A stretch of DNA of 64,000 nt from Eudorina sp. 2006-703-Eu-15 (GCA_003117195.1 BDSI01000023.1:1122391-1186390), one strand, 5' to 3'; numbered from the stretch's first letter, positions 1-12,253 are shown. Notes: generated by a model from the sequence alone, not told the origin. Numbers and translations are program-made.

Positions 1-439
1 GTCGGGAGTTCAGGTCGGCCTCTTGCCGGGCCTTCAACGCGTCAAACCGCTGCTGCACGATATTGCTGATGATCTTCTTAGTGGTTCGCGACTCGAAATC
101 TGCGACCGCCACCATCCTCTGCTCTGCCTGCAGAAACCAACGCCCGGAAAGCAGCAGTCAGCACTACCCGGGCCAGTAAACCGGGACGCCTTTCCACGTA
201 ATCGAAACTCAAGCCATAGATTACATTCACTCTCCCACACGTAACTCCTTTGCCACGACCCACACCAACCCGACATGTCCGAGCGCTGGCCCGCCGTGGT
301 CTCACCCTACCTTTCTGTCCTGCTGTAGGTTTGCAAGGCGATCCTCTAATTCCCGCATCTTCTGGATGCGTGCATCCGGCGGAGGCTTCTACGCGGCACA
401 AGGCAGAGCAACATGAAGCACCATATCCTTCTTTGACAT
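1..439 (-). CDS. N-terminal part of a coiled-coil protein, running off the window
   Basis: Two exons are well supported on the minus strand: 361-311 (17 codons) and 127-1 (continuing beyond position 1). Each follows a CAG acceptor, the first ends at a GTAGGG donor, and both joins are phase 0. A possible first exon at 439-422 begins with ATG (MSKKDM) and ends at GTGCTT. The protein is highly charged and helical: a KMRELEDRLANL stretch, then a segment with QQRFDALKARQEADL. This pattern resembles the start of ciliary/axonemal coiled-coil proteins such as the CFAP53 or trichoplein type, but too little is present to name it. The open frames and the phase match are seen; the ciliary link is a guess. 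Confidence 0.5.
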
Positions 440-1571
440 CAGCAAAGCGATCGCTCTACCTGCTTGATCATTGTAATTCAGAAACTCTTCCACTACGCGC
501 AACTATTCAGCTGAATGAGCTCGACGTGTGCGTAAGATGAAAATTTCGGTGCAATTGTAAATGATATAATTTCCACTCTTGTTACTGCACGATTTAAATA
601 TCCTGAAATCGTTAGTTCTACCTATTATGATGAAGAAGACGCGGGCCTCAACGATTTGCCTAAGTGTTTAGTACTTAAACATGTACAGGGTGAGTTTCAT
701 TTGTGAGAAAAGTTCACAAGGTTTACGGCCGCATGGCTTGGTCGCGAAACAGTCCGCCGTACATTGCTCAACTCCATCGAAGTCTTTGTTTTGAAAAGAC
801 ATGCCAAGCCGCAATTATTGCATAATTATGCTCATAGGCAAAAGTAGACTTTCGTAGCCCAGCAGCGTCAGGACTTTTGCAAAGCAGCACCAATACCCAT
901 TCACAATCAACGCATACCTCTGGGCAAAGTTGGCTTGGTAAATTGTGTTCTTGGCTTAATGAAGGCAAGTTGCAATTCTGCACGGAGGACGCGGGGCAGG
1001 GGGAATGCAAGGCGATGATTGGCGGTTGGAACGATACAAGTGTGTGTGTGTGTGTGTGTTTAGAATTGCAACCCGCCCGCCCGCCCGATCCCAGGTAGCA
1101 ATATACTTACCATAGAACCTGCGAGGAAAAACTTACCATATGCAGGTGTGCGGACAAGGCAGCCGCGCCACCACCGCAAGGCAAATCATACCGCAAATAC
1201 TAAATACGGAGACGCACGACGCACGCAAACGGATTAGTTACCGACCTGTAAAATGTATGACGAATGTATGGTGACGGCCCCCACGGAAGCAGCGTCGGTC
1301 GTCCATCATGCGGGAACGCGGAAGGATGAGGCAAAGTGGAAGGGAGCAAGACAAAATACAGTAACTAGACAAGGTGAAAGCAAACAGGATGAAAACAAAG
1401 AGGTTACTATGGTGGTGGCGCGGCTACGGGTGAGAAGCGCGGAAGGAGGGATTTGTAGGCAGGGACGCGTACGAACACGGTATGGGTGCAGTACGGTAGT
1501 GTACGGAAGGGACGCCAGGGTACCAGCGGCCGGTGGGGTAATGACATATGTGCGAATAATGTGTGTGTGTG

Positions 1572-1613
<42 letters not shown>

Positions 1614-3625
1614 GAAGTTGTGGCGTGTTCTTTCCTTGTTCATGAAGGGTAATCCAACATGCGCTAGGGCTTCAAGGATGTTTTTATGGATGTTTTGGTA
1701 GTCACATCAATACGACGCCGCACAATCCCATCATATTTCGTCATCATTTGGTCTCATGGCGACCAACCTAGACGGACGGAATGCTGGCATGCGCTCGGTA
1801 TAAAATCTTAGCACTGAAGCCAGACCCTGCGGCTCCTCAAGCGGCTTTGTACCTCTTTGTACGCAAGGGCGACAATACCTCCCGGAATGACTCTGTGACG
1901 CACCTGGCTTCTGTGAGTGATCCTCGCCTCGCTTCCTGTTGTGCGCCCTGATTCCACGCGGTCCAGCTACAGCGCAGAGCGCACGTTGATTAAGGCAGCC
2001 TACCAGTCCTTACAGCAGAGTAACCATGAGTAACACTCAAATCAGATTCATTGCTTCACAATGTAAACGAGTACCTCGCTGCGGCTTCTTCATGGCGGTT
2101 CTGCAGGACCTACCCACCGAGCTGATGAACTGTGCGTGTGGTTGTGTGGTACAGCCGTATGGCAAGAAGTGTCTTGTTCTTTGTCTCCCTAGTCAGGCCT
2201 AGTCCCTACGCTGAATCCCTACGCTCATGCTTTGATTCCCTACGCTAATACCGGTATGCTGCAAGTACCCTATAAAGCCACGTGCAACCATTAAACAGTG
2301 GGTTCCAGAGAGGCAATGCTGGCGCTCGAGAGGCATGGTATTAATGCACGAGCCCCCCTCGCCCTGTGGTGAATGGTACAAGCTGTTATATGGATTTCTG
2401 GGCCCGTTGGATCGCCCGTTGGGAAGCACTTGGCACGCGCATTATAACCATTGCCTTGAAGAAACTTCCTGCGATAATCCTCTATAACCTTGATCGACAT
2501 GGACGGATAGAACTTTGCTATCGTGGCAACCATACACGCGGCTTATCAGGCAGCCAGGTGATATACCAAAAGGGGATTCTGTAAGATCAACGCCGGCAGC
2601 GATTGTGGAATTTGAAGAGGACTGAGGAGTCCTTTTTTGCGCAGGAGACAGCGCTTGGATCAAGAAATGCCGGCACACAATGCTTGTTGTAACACGCTGC
2701 AAGCGTCTGCAATACGTTGCATGTTGGTGCTCGGTGGGCGCCGGGGCCTGCGCCGGGCCGAGAAGCATTTGAGGACGCCTAAGTTTAGGCTGTACACTTT
2801 AAGAAATAGCTATTATTAAGATAGTTGCTTGCAGAGTCAGCACCAGTTATGTTAAGAGAACTTTCCCATCCTATTGAAAACCTACGGTGCCTGTACCGGT
2901 ACAGCCCGAGCGCACTTTTGCGCAAAGACCAGTGGAAGGTAAAGCAATGATATTCTTAAAAAATTGTTTCGCATGTTCCCCGATGTCACGAGTTGTCTGG
3001 ATGGAGTTGTCAGCGGTTCCGTCGCTGCAAACAACTTTTGCGCTACTTTTCCACCGTACATTCTCCACAAGTCAAACCCAATTACCAATCTATTTAGCGT
3101 GAAATTTATGATGAATCACGCTGTGACAGCATTGTGTACTGTTGTGCATCCTCGCGCTTGTCAGGTTCCGCCTGGTTCCGTCCGTCGCCCTTGCCGTCGC
3201 CTACGCGCCGTTGTCGCGGTTGCCCGGCGGGGCCCACGACGTGATCGTGCAAGTAACAAGACTATATGTCGCAATTTGAAATGCTATCTTTTTCATGGAA
3301 CATGTAGTTGTTGCAACGCAGTATGTCATGTTAGCAGCTGCCGTGTGAGGGGCGAGATCATAATGACATTATCATAACAACATACAGCACAAAATAAGTC
3401 TGATAAATATATGAGTTTGGTTAGCATTGGCGAATGCAAGCGCAAACGTTACGGATGCAAACGGTCACACATCGACGGTCAAGGACGGTACAACATAACC
3501 GCTCTCCAAGTAACGGCTCCACTCGACGAATACTGAGCACAGGAGCAAATTATTCAAAATCAAGTAATGTTATTTAGGTAGGCACGCAGCCTAAGGGTCA
3601 GCATCCATAAGGAAGCACTGGAGAT
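440..3625. other. Intergenic region, no gene recognised
   Basis: No frame with a recognisable domain, splice pattern or codon bias was found. It holds a short (TG)n run at about 1041-1059, a longer one at 1561-1610, and AT-richer stretches. The last few hundred bases should contain the promoter and 5' leader of the glycoprotein gene that begins at 3626; no clear TATA box was assigned. Confidence 0.5.
1561..1610. repeat. (TG)n microsatellite
   Basis: Fifty bases of alternating GT broken once by a GC step. TG/CA runs of this kind are common in volvocine nuclear genomes. The short cysteine/valine open frames over it are repeat artefacts. Confidence 0.9.
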
Positions 3626-6600
3626 ATGGCGCTAAGGCGGCAGCACGCCACGGCTGTGCTAATAGCGGTAATCAGCTGTATATATTTGTGCATGAATGTG
3701 TCAAATGCGCAACGTTTTGCCTCAGATGGTTGCACTGCGACGACTGCAGGCTATCAGGTGCGCGAGCAAGACGATGCTGCCAGACGCACCGCTCAGTACA
3801 TCCCTTTTTCCTTTCATATCCATTAAACCTGAACAAAATAAAAAATTTATGATGTCTCATTCGGTCAAGTGCAACCAGACGCGTTCCGACGAACCACTTT
3901 TGCTTGCAGGCTTTCAATGGACGTTATGGAACAATCAAGGTGAAGGAGGACAGCAACTGCACATATCTTCTCACAACGACATCATTGATGAACCATCTGG
4001 TCCTTACAGCCACTGGCCTCGACTCCGGGTGAGGCGGTCAGTCGGCGGTTGGGACTTGTTTAACGGCGGTCTGCCGGTATGCAACACGATAGACCGGGCC
4101 TGTTAATGTCATCAAACGCCTGGGTGCGGTCGTTGTTTCGCATGCATCCTTTGCCCATCTCAATCAAACGGTGAAATATGTCCTCGCTTCCGTGTGCAAG
4201 TGCCGCGAGTGGCAGATCCCCCTGATCGCACAGAAATCAAAACAGCACACCAGCCAACGGGTTCCCAACCGCATACCGCAATAAAACTTCCGGTGCCATC
4301 CCTTCCATCGCTGCCGCAGAGATGTCGAGGCCTGGATCTGCAACACCGCGGACTGTGACGGCTTGCTGGTAGTTGACCTGTCCGAGGGAGCAATAACGCA
4401 GCTGCTGGCCTCCGACTACCCAGACGGCCTGTGGCTCACCGTCTACGTGGCGCCCCTGGCGGGTCTGCCGCCCTGGGCCGCCCTACAGTTCAGCACCTGG
4501 ACCGACACCTGCACCAGCACCACACGCACACCCATGCTCCTCTCCAACACACCCTTCGACAGCGGCCTGGAGCCGGGCCCCACCTTCAGCTTGTGCCTCA
4601 CCACCAGGCCTGACAGCAGTGCCGCCACCGGCCGCACCGCCTTCACGTGGACGCTGGACCTGGGCGCAGTGCCGCCGCTGCTGGTGGCCAACGGCTTCTA
4701 CGCGCAGGTGCTGCCCTTCCCCGTCATCATCCGCTCCGGCGTCTACAGGGTGCGGTTCACGCTGCCGTCGCTGCCCGACGGCAGCAAGGAGCTGCCCATG
4801 ACAGGCAGACTGCTGCTCCTCGCCGCCGACGACACCGCCGTCGCCGAGTTCGTCGATAACATCCGCAGCGTCTTCCTGCCGCCCAACGTCACCGTCGCGC
4901 GCGCCACCATCGAGTTCTTCGTGCCGCCGGGCATTCCCGACCTGCAGAACGCGACCGTGGAGGTCATCCGCAATGTCGCCGCCGTCAGCCCGCCACCGCG
5001 CAGCGGAGCCCTGCCGCCGCCGCCGCCGCCGCCACAGGCGGACACCTGCCGGCCCGCCTCGGCGCCGCTGCTCGTCCAGACGCCCGCGCCGCCGACATAC
5101 ACCATCAACGTGCCCTTCGCCGCCTACACCCGGGTAAAAGACAGCTGGTACGTCGACGCCACGACGCTGATCGGCGGTTGTGCCTTCAGCTTCCCGTCCA
5201 CCACCTCCGCCGGCGACGTCGTGGATCGCCACACGCTTTTCTTCGCCTCCGCGCAGTCGCCCTACGCCACCGCCTTCGCGTGGCTGAGCGACTCGCCTAA
5301 CGACGGGCAGGTACTGGTGGCGCGTGGCTCCGCTGCGTCACTGGCGGCCGACCCGGAGGAGACCATGACGGTGCTGCTCTCCGGCGACGGCCGCTCGACG
5401 CCCCTGGAGGTGGAGTACATGGCCCAGCTGGCCTCCTGTGCGGACCCCGGCAGCGTGCCGGTCCACCTGATCCCCATCCAGCCGCATCTGAGCGAGGACG
5501 TCGCCCTGTCGCTGTGCACCCCTGTGCCGCGCCTCACCGTGGACGGCACCACCACGCTCCTGGACTTCACCTTCGGCTGGGAGGCGGGCTCGCTGCCGTC
5601 CGTCTTCTCCGATGCCGCCGGCTTCGAGGTCCTGCTGCAGAACTACACCTTCGGGCCTGGGCAGGGGCTGCGTCCTGGGTGGTATCGCGCGAGCTTCCAG
5701 CCGGACTCGGCCATCGTGCTGCAGCTGCTGCTGGGCCGGGTCGTTCCTCCGGTTACCCGCAACCTTACGTTCTTCCTGCCCAGTGCTGTGGAGAGCATCG
5801 GTTTGGTAGCCACCATGCCGGCGACTGCAGGACGGCAAGCGGTCAGCGTGGGGCTCCGCCTCACCGCCGTGGTGTTCAGGCCGCCGCAGGCCCCCAGCCC
5901 GCCTCCCACACCGCCAGCGCCGCAGATCCCGCTCGCGCCATCGCCTCCGCCTCCGCCGCACCCGGACGCACCCCTCAGCCCGCCGCCAGCCTATCCACCT
6001 CCGCGGATCCCAACTGCCCCACCACCGCAAACGCCGCAGCAGCCGCTGCCGAGGGCGCCAGACAGCCCTAGCCCGCCACCTCCCCTGGAGCCGCTGCAGT
6101 CGCCCGACAGCCCCAGCCCGCCACCTCTCCTGGAGCCGCTGCAGTCGCCCGACAGCCCCAGCCCGCCACCTCCCCTGGAGCCGCCGCACTTCCAAGTCAG
6201 TGCGGAACCAGAGGAGCCCAGCGTGTCTTCTCCTGCTCCCCCGGCGGTCCCAACGAATGGTGGCGCTACGGATATGCCCGACACGGTGCCCACCTACTCA
6301 TCCACCCTCCCACTGGCGCCTGCATACGGTTGGACCCCATCGTCCCCTCCCCCCTCCCCAGCGCCGCCTATCCCAAGCACCAGGGTCCAAGCCGCCAGGA
6401 GCCCCCCTCCTAAGAGGATTGTGGAGCAAAGCCCCGTGTTGTCGTCAGGAGGCGAGTTGAAGAGTCCATCGCCATCGTCGTCGTCGCCGCCGCAGTCGCA
6501 GTCGCAGTCACGGTTGCCGGGGGCCAACCCTCAGACCGCTGAGATGGACTCTGTGGCTCCTCCGCCGCCTCCCACCGGCTCGGCCGCACGTCATGGGGGC

Positions 6601-6684
6601 CTCAATGTGAGTATCGCGCTTCAGCTGCTGGTAAGCTTGTCCGTATGCCTCCTCACCATGCTCGGCCTGGCCGCCACCTACTAA
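3626..6684 (+). CDS. Secreted proline-rich (hydroxyproline-rich glycoprotein type) wall/ECM protein, paralogue 1
   Basis: Three exons, 3626-3757, 3910-4028 and 4320-6684, give 871 residues; all borders are GT/AG and phases agree. Exon 1 encodes a signal peptide (hydrophobic core AVLIAVISCIYL, likely cut near NAQ). Exon 2 (about residues 45-84) is a small Cys-containing beta-type segment like part of a CUB domain. Exon 3 has a first globular domain (about 85-305), a short Pro linker, a second globular domain (about 325-600), a long SPPP/PPPxP tail (about 600-830) and a hydrophobic C-terminus typical of a GPI signal. The Pro tail suggests hydroxyproline glycosylation and a place in the cell wall or extracellular matrix. 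It lacks a pherophorin signature I can recognise. The 31.5-35.0 kb gene is a clear paralogue with the same exon layout. Function beyond structure is unknown. Confidence 0.8.
6061..6188 (+). repeat. 45-bp coding tandem repeat (15 residues, DSPSPPPPLEP type)
   Basis: Units start at 6061, 6106 and 6151; the third is cut short at its end. The unit is a multiple of three, so it lengthens the Pro-rich tail of the glycoprotein in frame (DSPSPPPPLEPLQSP). Copies differ by only a few bases, so array length may vary between strains. Confidence 0.85.
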
Positions 6685-9600
6685 GCGAGCTTGATTTGTT
6701 GTTTACAGTCGGCCAGTGGGGAGGTAATGTGGGTGAGTGGCAGGTAGCGAGATGGGCTCCCAGCCCAAAGCACCGTCGGAGCGTCGGGTTGTGGACTGAT
6801 TGGGAAGATGGTGGGGGTCTAGGGTCTAGGGTCAATGGTCCAATTGTCGTGGCGTGCAAAGATCAATTGCGTGCGCCATTCACCGGCTACAACACCACCG
6901 CCTGGGAGTCTGTGGTTGGAATATGCATGGAGGGAGGGAGGGCTACTCAACGGAACTCGCAGCGGAGGAGCAGAGGGGGACCTCTCGGCGCTGCTGCCAG
7001 TCGCTCGGGCAGTCGGGCACGCACCTCAATTGCCATGCCCATTTGCGGTGGTTGTGGGCCAGCCTGTTGGACAATCGCGGGAGCGCCGAAAGGAAATTAT
7101 TGCATGCGCGCCACAAGCGCTGGCGGGCCCTGGCACTTAACCCAACAGCCAGTCTATCTGCCAGCCCCGGCCAAGCAAGCCGCATCTATCGCGGACCGCT
7201 CCACCAACCTGGCCGCTGTCGACCGCCCATGGACCGTCCTTCGGGCTCAAAGCCGACGCAGTTGCAGTGTCATGGGCACCTGTCTGTTGGCATGCGTGCT
7301 TGTGCAAGTGCGTGTGTTTCTGGGCTGGATGATGAGGGAGGACGTGAAAGGCGCAGGTCGCGGCGAGCGGCAGGAGCTGCTGCGCCCTCGCTCGTGCATA
7401 CATGGGCGCACCCCGGTCTATGTGGGCACCAACCGTATACCAACCGCCACATCTAGCGTTTCACTGTACCCCACGATTGGAGTATCCGGCGGTACGTTTG
7501 TGGGTTTGGCAAGGAGTGTGTGAATGTGTGCGGGCTGGCGGGAGGATGCAGGGGAGGGTATTGCATTGCTTCGGCGCTCAGTTCTGTAAAGGAGATAGAT
7601 GCGAGGATCATAGACAGCAGGTTGCTTGGATCTTGTCGGGTAGCCAGCTAGGTGACTTGAAGGGGGGGCTGCAGCTGCAGGAGGGCTGGCCACCGTGCAG
7701 GCTGCCAGCCAGTCGTGATGGCGAGGCACTGCAAGGCGGGCAAGGGTGGATTATTGGACAGCGGGCGGCTAAAATCGGACGCCTGCACGTCAATGTACAT
7801 ACAAAGCGGAACTCCGATGCCCTGGCATCGTAGTCCTCCCGATGGTTGACTTGCACGTACATGCCGGGGGAAAAAGGCTCCAGGTCATCAAGTGCATGTA
7901 GGCAACAGGATCGACCCGGGATGTGAGGGCGGCTGGTTGGGGTATTGGCTGGGTGTCAGGATGCGTTGAAGGGAGGCGCAATGTGGGATGTAAATGCACG
8001 GCACGTGGGATGCAGTTGAGGGGGGCATGGGCATGGGGGGCCACGACGGGACGTGGAAGCCATGTGTGCGCTTCAGTCGGCCGCCAGGATTGTACGGCAC
8101 GCGGGTGGTGAGACCAGGCAGGCAGGAGCACGTTCATGTACGTGGATGGGGGCGACGAGCAATTCGGGGTAACGACCTCCCGAGTAACAGGCGGGGGCTG
8201 TACTGTCAAGAATGGGTGACAAGAGGGTGCGGACGAGAAACATATGTCGTACATGGTCCCGTCAGCATGCCTGACCAGGAGGGGCAAGCCTGACCCCAGG
8301 GACCCAGCCACGACGAACCAACGCCCTGCGGAGGGCAGGCGGGGGCGTTGCTTGCTTACTACTAACATTCATGGAGCGAGGCGCCCGGACAGATGTACAG
8401 GCGTGTCCACCCAATTCGAGGCGCTTTGGCCTCATTGCCTTCTGGGCTCACGCGCGGCCGTGTGGGCTTGAAACTCTGACGAATTCATGTTTGTTTTCCA
8501 AGAGCGCATGGTGATGATTGACGTGTGATGTTGTTGCTGATCTATATCGCGCCCGCCCCTGACCCGAACAGGGGAAGGAGGACCGAGTGGCGCTGTCGGG
8601 ACACGCGTACGTGTGTGGGCAAGCTGGTCGCATGGCGGATGCGCCCGAATCCATGTGGTGTCCGTTCAATTCGTCGGACGTTGGCAGCGCGGCCGCGGCC
8701 GCCTCTTACCGGTCCGTGGAGGTGCCCACATGGCACCAGTGCGCAACGGACAGGAACGGGCCCCGGTGAATGCGCCGTGGAAACGCTCGCTGCGCACCAT
8801 CGCCGGTGATGTATTGCGTATTGCAATTGACGGGGTGTGGGCTCTGCTTCATAGCCCAGCGTGCTGTACAGGATACGATACGATGCACGCATCTTAGAAG
8901 TGGTGATGGAATCCGTAATGGAAGCATGTGTTGGACGGGTGATGGGGGAAGGTTTGCGTGTGCCATTTATTCGTCGATCGTGTGCGCGACGCCTGTGCGC
9001 TGCTGTTCGTGTTTTTGCGTTTTGATTGTTTTACCTATCTAGCGATTGATTGTGTGTGGCGGAGGCCGATTGATTTCTTCGCGTGTCGGTGCTTCCGCCG
9101 CGACGTGCCTACCTACCTACCTACCTGCCGTACACGCGCACACAACCGTACGTTGTCTTGGGTCTCGAGCTTCCGCGACGGTGCAGGTTGGGCGTTGCGT
9201 GTTGCGCGCAGAGGTTTCCCGGAGGATAAACCTATTGATTTAAAGTAGCGCATGTGTGATGGATGGATCGGGTATTTTGGGCGGGTCGTACATACGTGTG
9301 CTGGGCCAAGCTCTCAGAGGCGCGAGGCGGCACTAGTCCTGCGGATGTGGATGCGGGTCACAAATTCCTTACTGTGATTCGTGGTCTCGGCACTGAACGT
9401 TAATGCAATGACGATTGGTTGGGCGGGTAACTGATGTTGTGCTGACCTACCTCCGTTGACCGCCCATTCGTTCTGACCCTCAAGTCCCTGCAATGTATGA
9501 TGATGAGCTCCAAGAGGGATGGTGCGCGGCACTGGGTGACGCGGGCTGACTTCACAGGTCCTTCCTGGTTTGGATCAACTTTGAGCTTTGTAATGGAGGA

Positions 9601-9875
9601 TCCCTTTGCAGCCCCGGAGCAACCGCAGGGCGCACCTACCGGTGGATCTACCGACGGTGGATGGATGCCGGTAGCGGGGAACATCGATTAGGGCGCATTG
9701 CCCGCGGATGTGCGAAGACCAGCGCCATGCCTGCCAGCTAGTCAGCCAGCCAGCGGCCACATGGCCAGGGGAAAACAGCAAGATGTAACTAGGGATCGTG
9801 CCCGTCGTGAAAGGAAGGGCCATAAGCCCATAACAGTGGCAAACCTCGGTCCCTCGCTTTGCACCCCCCACCCTA
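6685..9875. other. 3' UTR and intergenic region, nothing coding recognised
   Basis: The first several hundred bases are probably the 3' UTR of the glycoprotein gene. The rest has many overlapping open frames of up to about 290 codons in all directions, without motifs, splice logic or consistent codon use. A short (ctac)n run sits near 9110-9125. No RNA gene was seen. Confidence 0.5.
7585..7589 (+). terminator. Candidate TGTAA poly(A) signal for the first glycoprotein gene
   Basis: First TGTAA after the stop codon at 6684, giving a 3' UTR of roughly 900 bases. TGTAA is the usual volvocine nuclear poly(A) signal; no transcript evidence is available here. Confidence 0.4.
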
Positions 9876-10146
9876 TCTGACTACCCCTCCGGCATCTGGC
9901 TGGCTGCGTCCCTCCTCGTCCCGGCGGTCCGCGGTGATGGCGGCGTTTCCGCCACCCTTCAGTTCACCACCGTGTCCGACAGCTGCAGCGGCTCCCCCGG
10001 CTTCACACCGCTGCTGCTCTTCCAGCAGCCTCCCGACAGCGGCCAGGAGCCCTCACCGAGCTACAGCCTGTGTGTGCCCGCCCCCAACAACCACCCAGAC
10101 TTCGGGCTGTCCCTCTCCTGGTCCTGGTCGTTCGCAAACCTGCCCG
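9876..10146 (+). pseudogene. Truncated copy of the paralogue-2 glycoprotein gene
   Basis: About 270 bases match the beginning of the third exon of the minus-strand glycoprotein gene (around 33770-34060), here in the opposite orientation. The frame stays open from DYPSGIWL through NNHPDFGLS to SFANLPG, with a few substitutions and one codon lost. Similarity stops abruptly at 10146, where the parent continues into NLNGGF and the copy turns to unrelated sequence. There is no signal-peptide exon, second exon or proline tail. It is best read as a recent partial duplicate, not a gene. Confidence 0.85.
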
Positions 10147-10639
10147 GTGCAGAGAATCACGGATCACGACTTCAATGACTGGGAGCACGCAGGGCTGGTC
10201 GACCCTGGTGCCCTGCACTTTCCTGTCACCAGCGTCGTCGGGTACTCAGGTTGACTACTGACTAACTAACTAACTGGGCAAGGCTTGTAACACAGGTACC
10301 CGCTGAAAGTTGTCTCCTGAAGTCATCCACTTTTAGGTTCCCTGTACTACGCATGGGGGCACAACACTAACCTTCAAGTGGAAAGGATGCCCGAGCTCGG
10401 GCGGGGCTCCGGAGGCTCGTGGCTCCGAGTAGCAAAGACATATCCGAAGGGTCCACCGGGCTGCCAGCGGCGTGCATGTGCCGCTGAGCCCACGGCAATA
10501 CAGGAAGGAGTTAGCGGTGTACATACACAATCGGAACTATTCCGTGTACCGTACTCACACCGTAAATGGGTCCGCACAGTGGTTGTGGTGCTGTTGGTAT
10601 GCTTTGGTACCGTCCGTCAGCAAAATACCGCAACCAGCA
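10147..10639. other. Spacer with no recognised feature
   Basis: Sequence between the truncated glycoprotein copy and the duplicated segment. It contains a short ctaa repeat near 10258-10275. No coding exon was supported. Confidence 0.4.
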
Positions 10640-11030
10640 AACAAACAGCACCGGCAGCAAATAAAACCACCGGCGACCTGCACAGCCTGTTGCTGCCGCA
10701 GCGCCATCGCCTCCCGGCTGCATGTCTCTGGTAAGTCCGGTTGCCTCCGCGGCTCCGCAGCCGGTCGGTAGGTGTGTCTTCGGACAGCGACTGGGCCATC
10801 AGCGCAATCTGCCGCCCACGCACGGGATCAAGAACCCGCGGCGGGTGACCGGAAGAGGTAGTTTACCTGCTGGTGGGTCAAGTAAGAAGACGACTGCAGC
10901 GTATCACACAACTGGTGCACCAGCCCCACCATCGGGTATTTCTGGGTGACAGGTGCCAAACCTGCTCCGTGTGTCCAACCAAGCAGCGCCCAGACCTCCG
11001 TCAGCCAGTGGTTCACACCACCCTTCAACA
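10640..11030. repeat. Dispersed duplicated segment, copy A
   Basis: This block matches 20995-21330 in the same orientation, with diverged bases and small indels. Both share the blocks accggcgacctgcacagcc and gcaccagcccc. Read on the minus strand, both contain an open stretch with a YPM(V/E)GLVHQ peptide; in copy A it continues for about 65 codons. This suggests a fragment of a duplicated gene rather than a mobile element, but the parent is not identified. The two copies flank the kinase-like gene at a distance of about 10 kb. Confidence 0.6.
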
Positions 11031-11049
11031 TCTAGTTCACTACCAGGGG

Positions 11050-11177
11050 CCCGGCGATGGAATTCGAATCCTTATCCTTTCTTCCCTTCAACCCCTGGAC
11101 GCCCAGGACCGAACCTATGACCTCTCGGCACTGATGAGTCGGGTGCTCGCGCGCTCTTCCAGTTGAGCTACGCCGGT
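11050..11177 (-). ncRNA. tRNA-like sequence (tRNA pseudogene or SINE head)
   Basis: On the minus strand the 5' ACCGGCG can pair with a 3' CGCCGGG (6 of 7). A good A-box/D-arm (TAGCTCAACTGG) and a T-arm with TTCGAAT follow. Between them lies far more sequence than a normal anticodon arm, including a second B-box-like GGTTCGGTCC. A functional tRNA would need a large intron, and I could not fold a convincing anticodon stem. A degenerate tRNA-derived element is more likely. Confidence 0.35.
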
Positions 11178-11930
11178 CATAGTGATGGCTGACGTTACAC
11201 CAGCGCACGGCGGCGCTGTACGACGATTGCTGCAGTCGCGGCAGCCTCACTCCTAAACCGCACCCAACAGCGTCCTCAGCTCCGCGTACTCCTTTGACTG
11301 CTCCCGTGCTGTGCCGCCCAGCCGTGTGTTGCCGAAGTCCAGGAGCATGCAGCGGCACACACACGGCCACCGCCGCCGCCGCTTCCACCATCACCCGTTG
11401 TTGGCTGCACCTCGGCCTCCACCAGCAGCATGTTCTCCAGCCGGATGTCGCCGTGCACGAAGCCCTTGGCGGTGGCCTGCACCACCTCCAACGCATGTAG
11501 CGCGGCACGTATCACGGATGGCTGGAAGGGCCGCGGGCAGTCCGACAGTGGCCGGCCGCCCACAACCGGCTGCATCACCAGGCAGCGCAAGCAGGACAGG
11601 TTGTCCGTCAGCCGGCCCTGCGTCAGCACCTGCGGTGGTTCATAGGCCACACATGCACGATGACGTATGTAGCACAACCTTGAAGCATGTTTGCGTGTTT
11701 CAGTGTGCGTGTTCAAGGAGGACTGAGCCTCACAGAGCAGCCAGTGACTGTAGCAGTCGCTCACCTTAGGACCCAGCTTGGCGGTCGGGACCACGGTAGC
11801 GAGTCTAGGCTTCGAGATATTACTGATTGCGGAAAACATACAGATTGGTGGCAACGGAGTCTCGAACTCCGAACACAGTTAGTGTCTGACCATCGCACCC
11901 CACCCGGGTGGCTTTGATATCCGGCCCACC

Positions 11931-12218
11931 TGCCGATCACCGTACGGCATCTCAGATCCCAGGTGTTCTGGTAGTAGGATGTAATCCCTGTACGATGTTG
12001 TGTTTAGATTACGCGGATTACACGGTCACGCTGACACGTGACACGTGGTTACATGGTTCGTAACCTCTCGTGACATCTAGTCACGGGATGGTGTTCCGTA
12101 ACTCATCGTAACTCAGTGCCCGTGATGTGCCGTCATAAGCTGACTGATTAATTGTAGAATTATGGAATATTATTATGTATTACTATGTATTTTACTAAGG
12201 TAAATGTAGCTCGCTACA
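11931..12218 (-). repeat. 3' LTR of the chromovirus
   Basis: About 288 bases. On the element strand it begins TGTAGCGAGC and ends GATCGGCA, giving TG...CA ends. It differs from the other LTR by a ten-base tattactatg-type insertion near 12176-12186 and a few substitutions, which implies either a fairly recent insertion or later gene conversion. Confidence 0.9.
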
Positions 12219-12253
12219 CTCCCCCCCCTCAGAAGCGAACCGTCCCGGGAGCG

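Noticed and set aside
1253..1615. Open frame with a Cys/Val-rich end
   Set aside because: It reads through the (TG)n microsatellite; the residues before it show no domain and no splice logic.
5338..6195. Arg/Gly-rich minus-strand frame of 285 codons
   Set aside because: Shadow of the GC-rich third exon of the glycoprotein gene.
6645..7523. 292-codon plus-strand frame after the first glycoprotein gene
   Set aside because: No motif, no similarity I recognise, and other frames nearby are equally open; treated as chance in GC-rich UTR/intergenic sequence.
11847..11910. Minus-strand tRNA candidate with a good T-arm (GTTCGAGAC) and partial acceptor stem
   Set aside because: Only about 25 bases separate the acceptor from the T-arm, so the D and anticodon arms cannot both form; probably a SINE or tRNA remnant.
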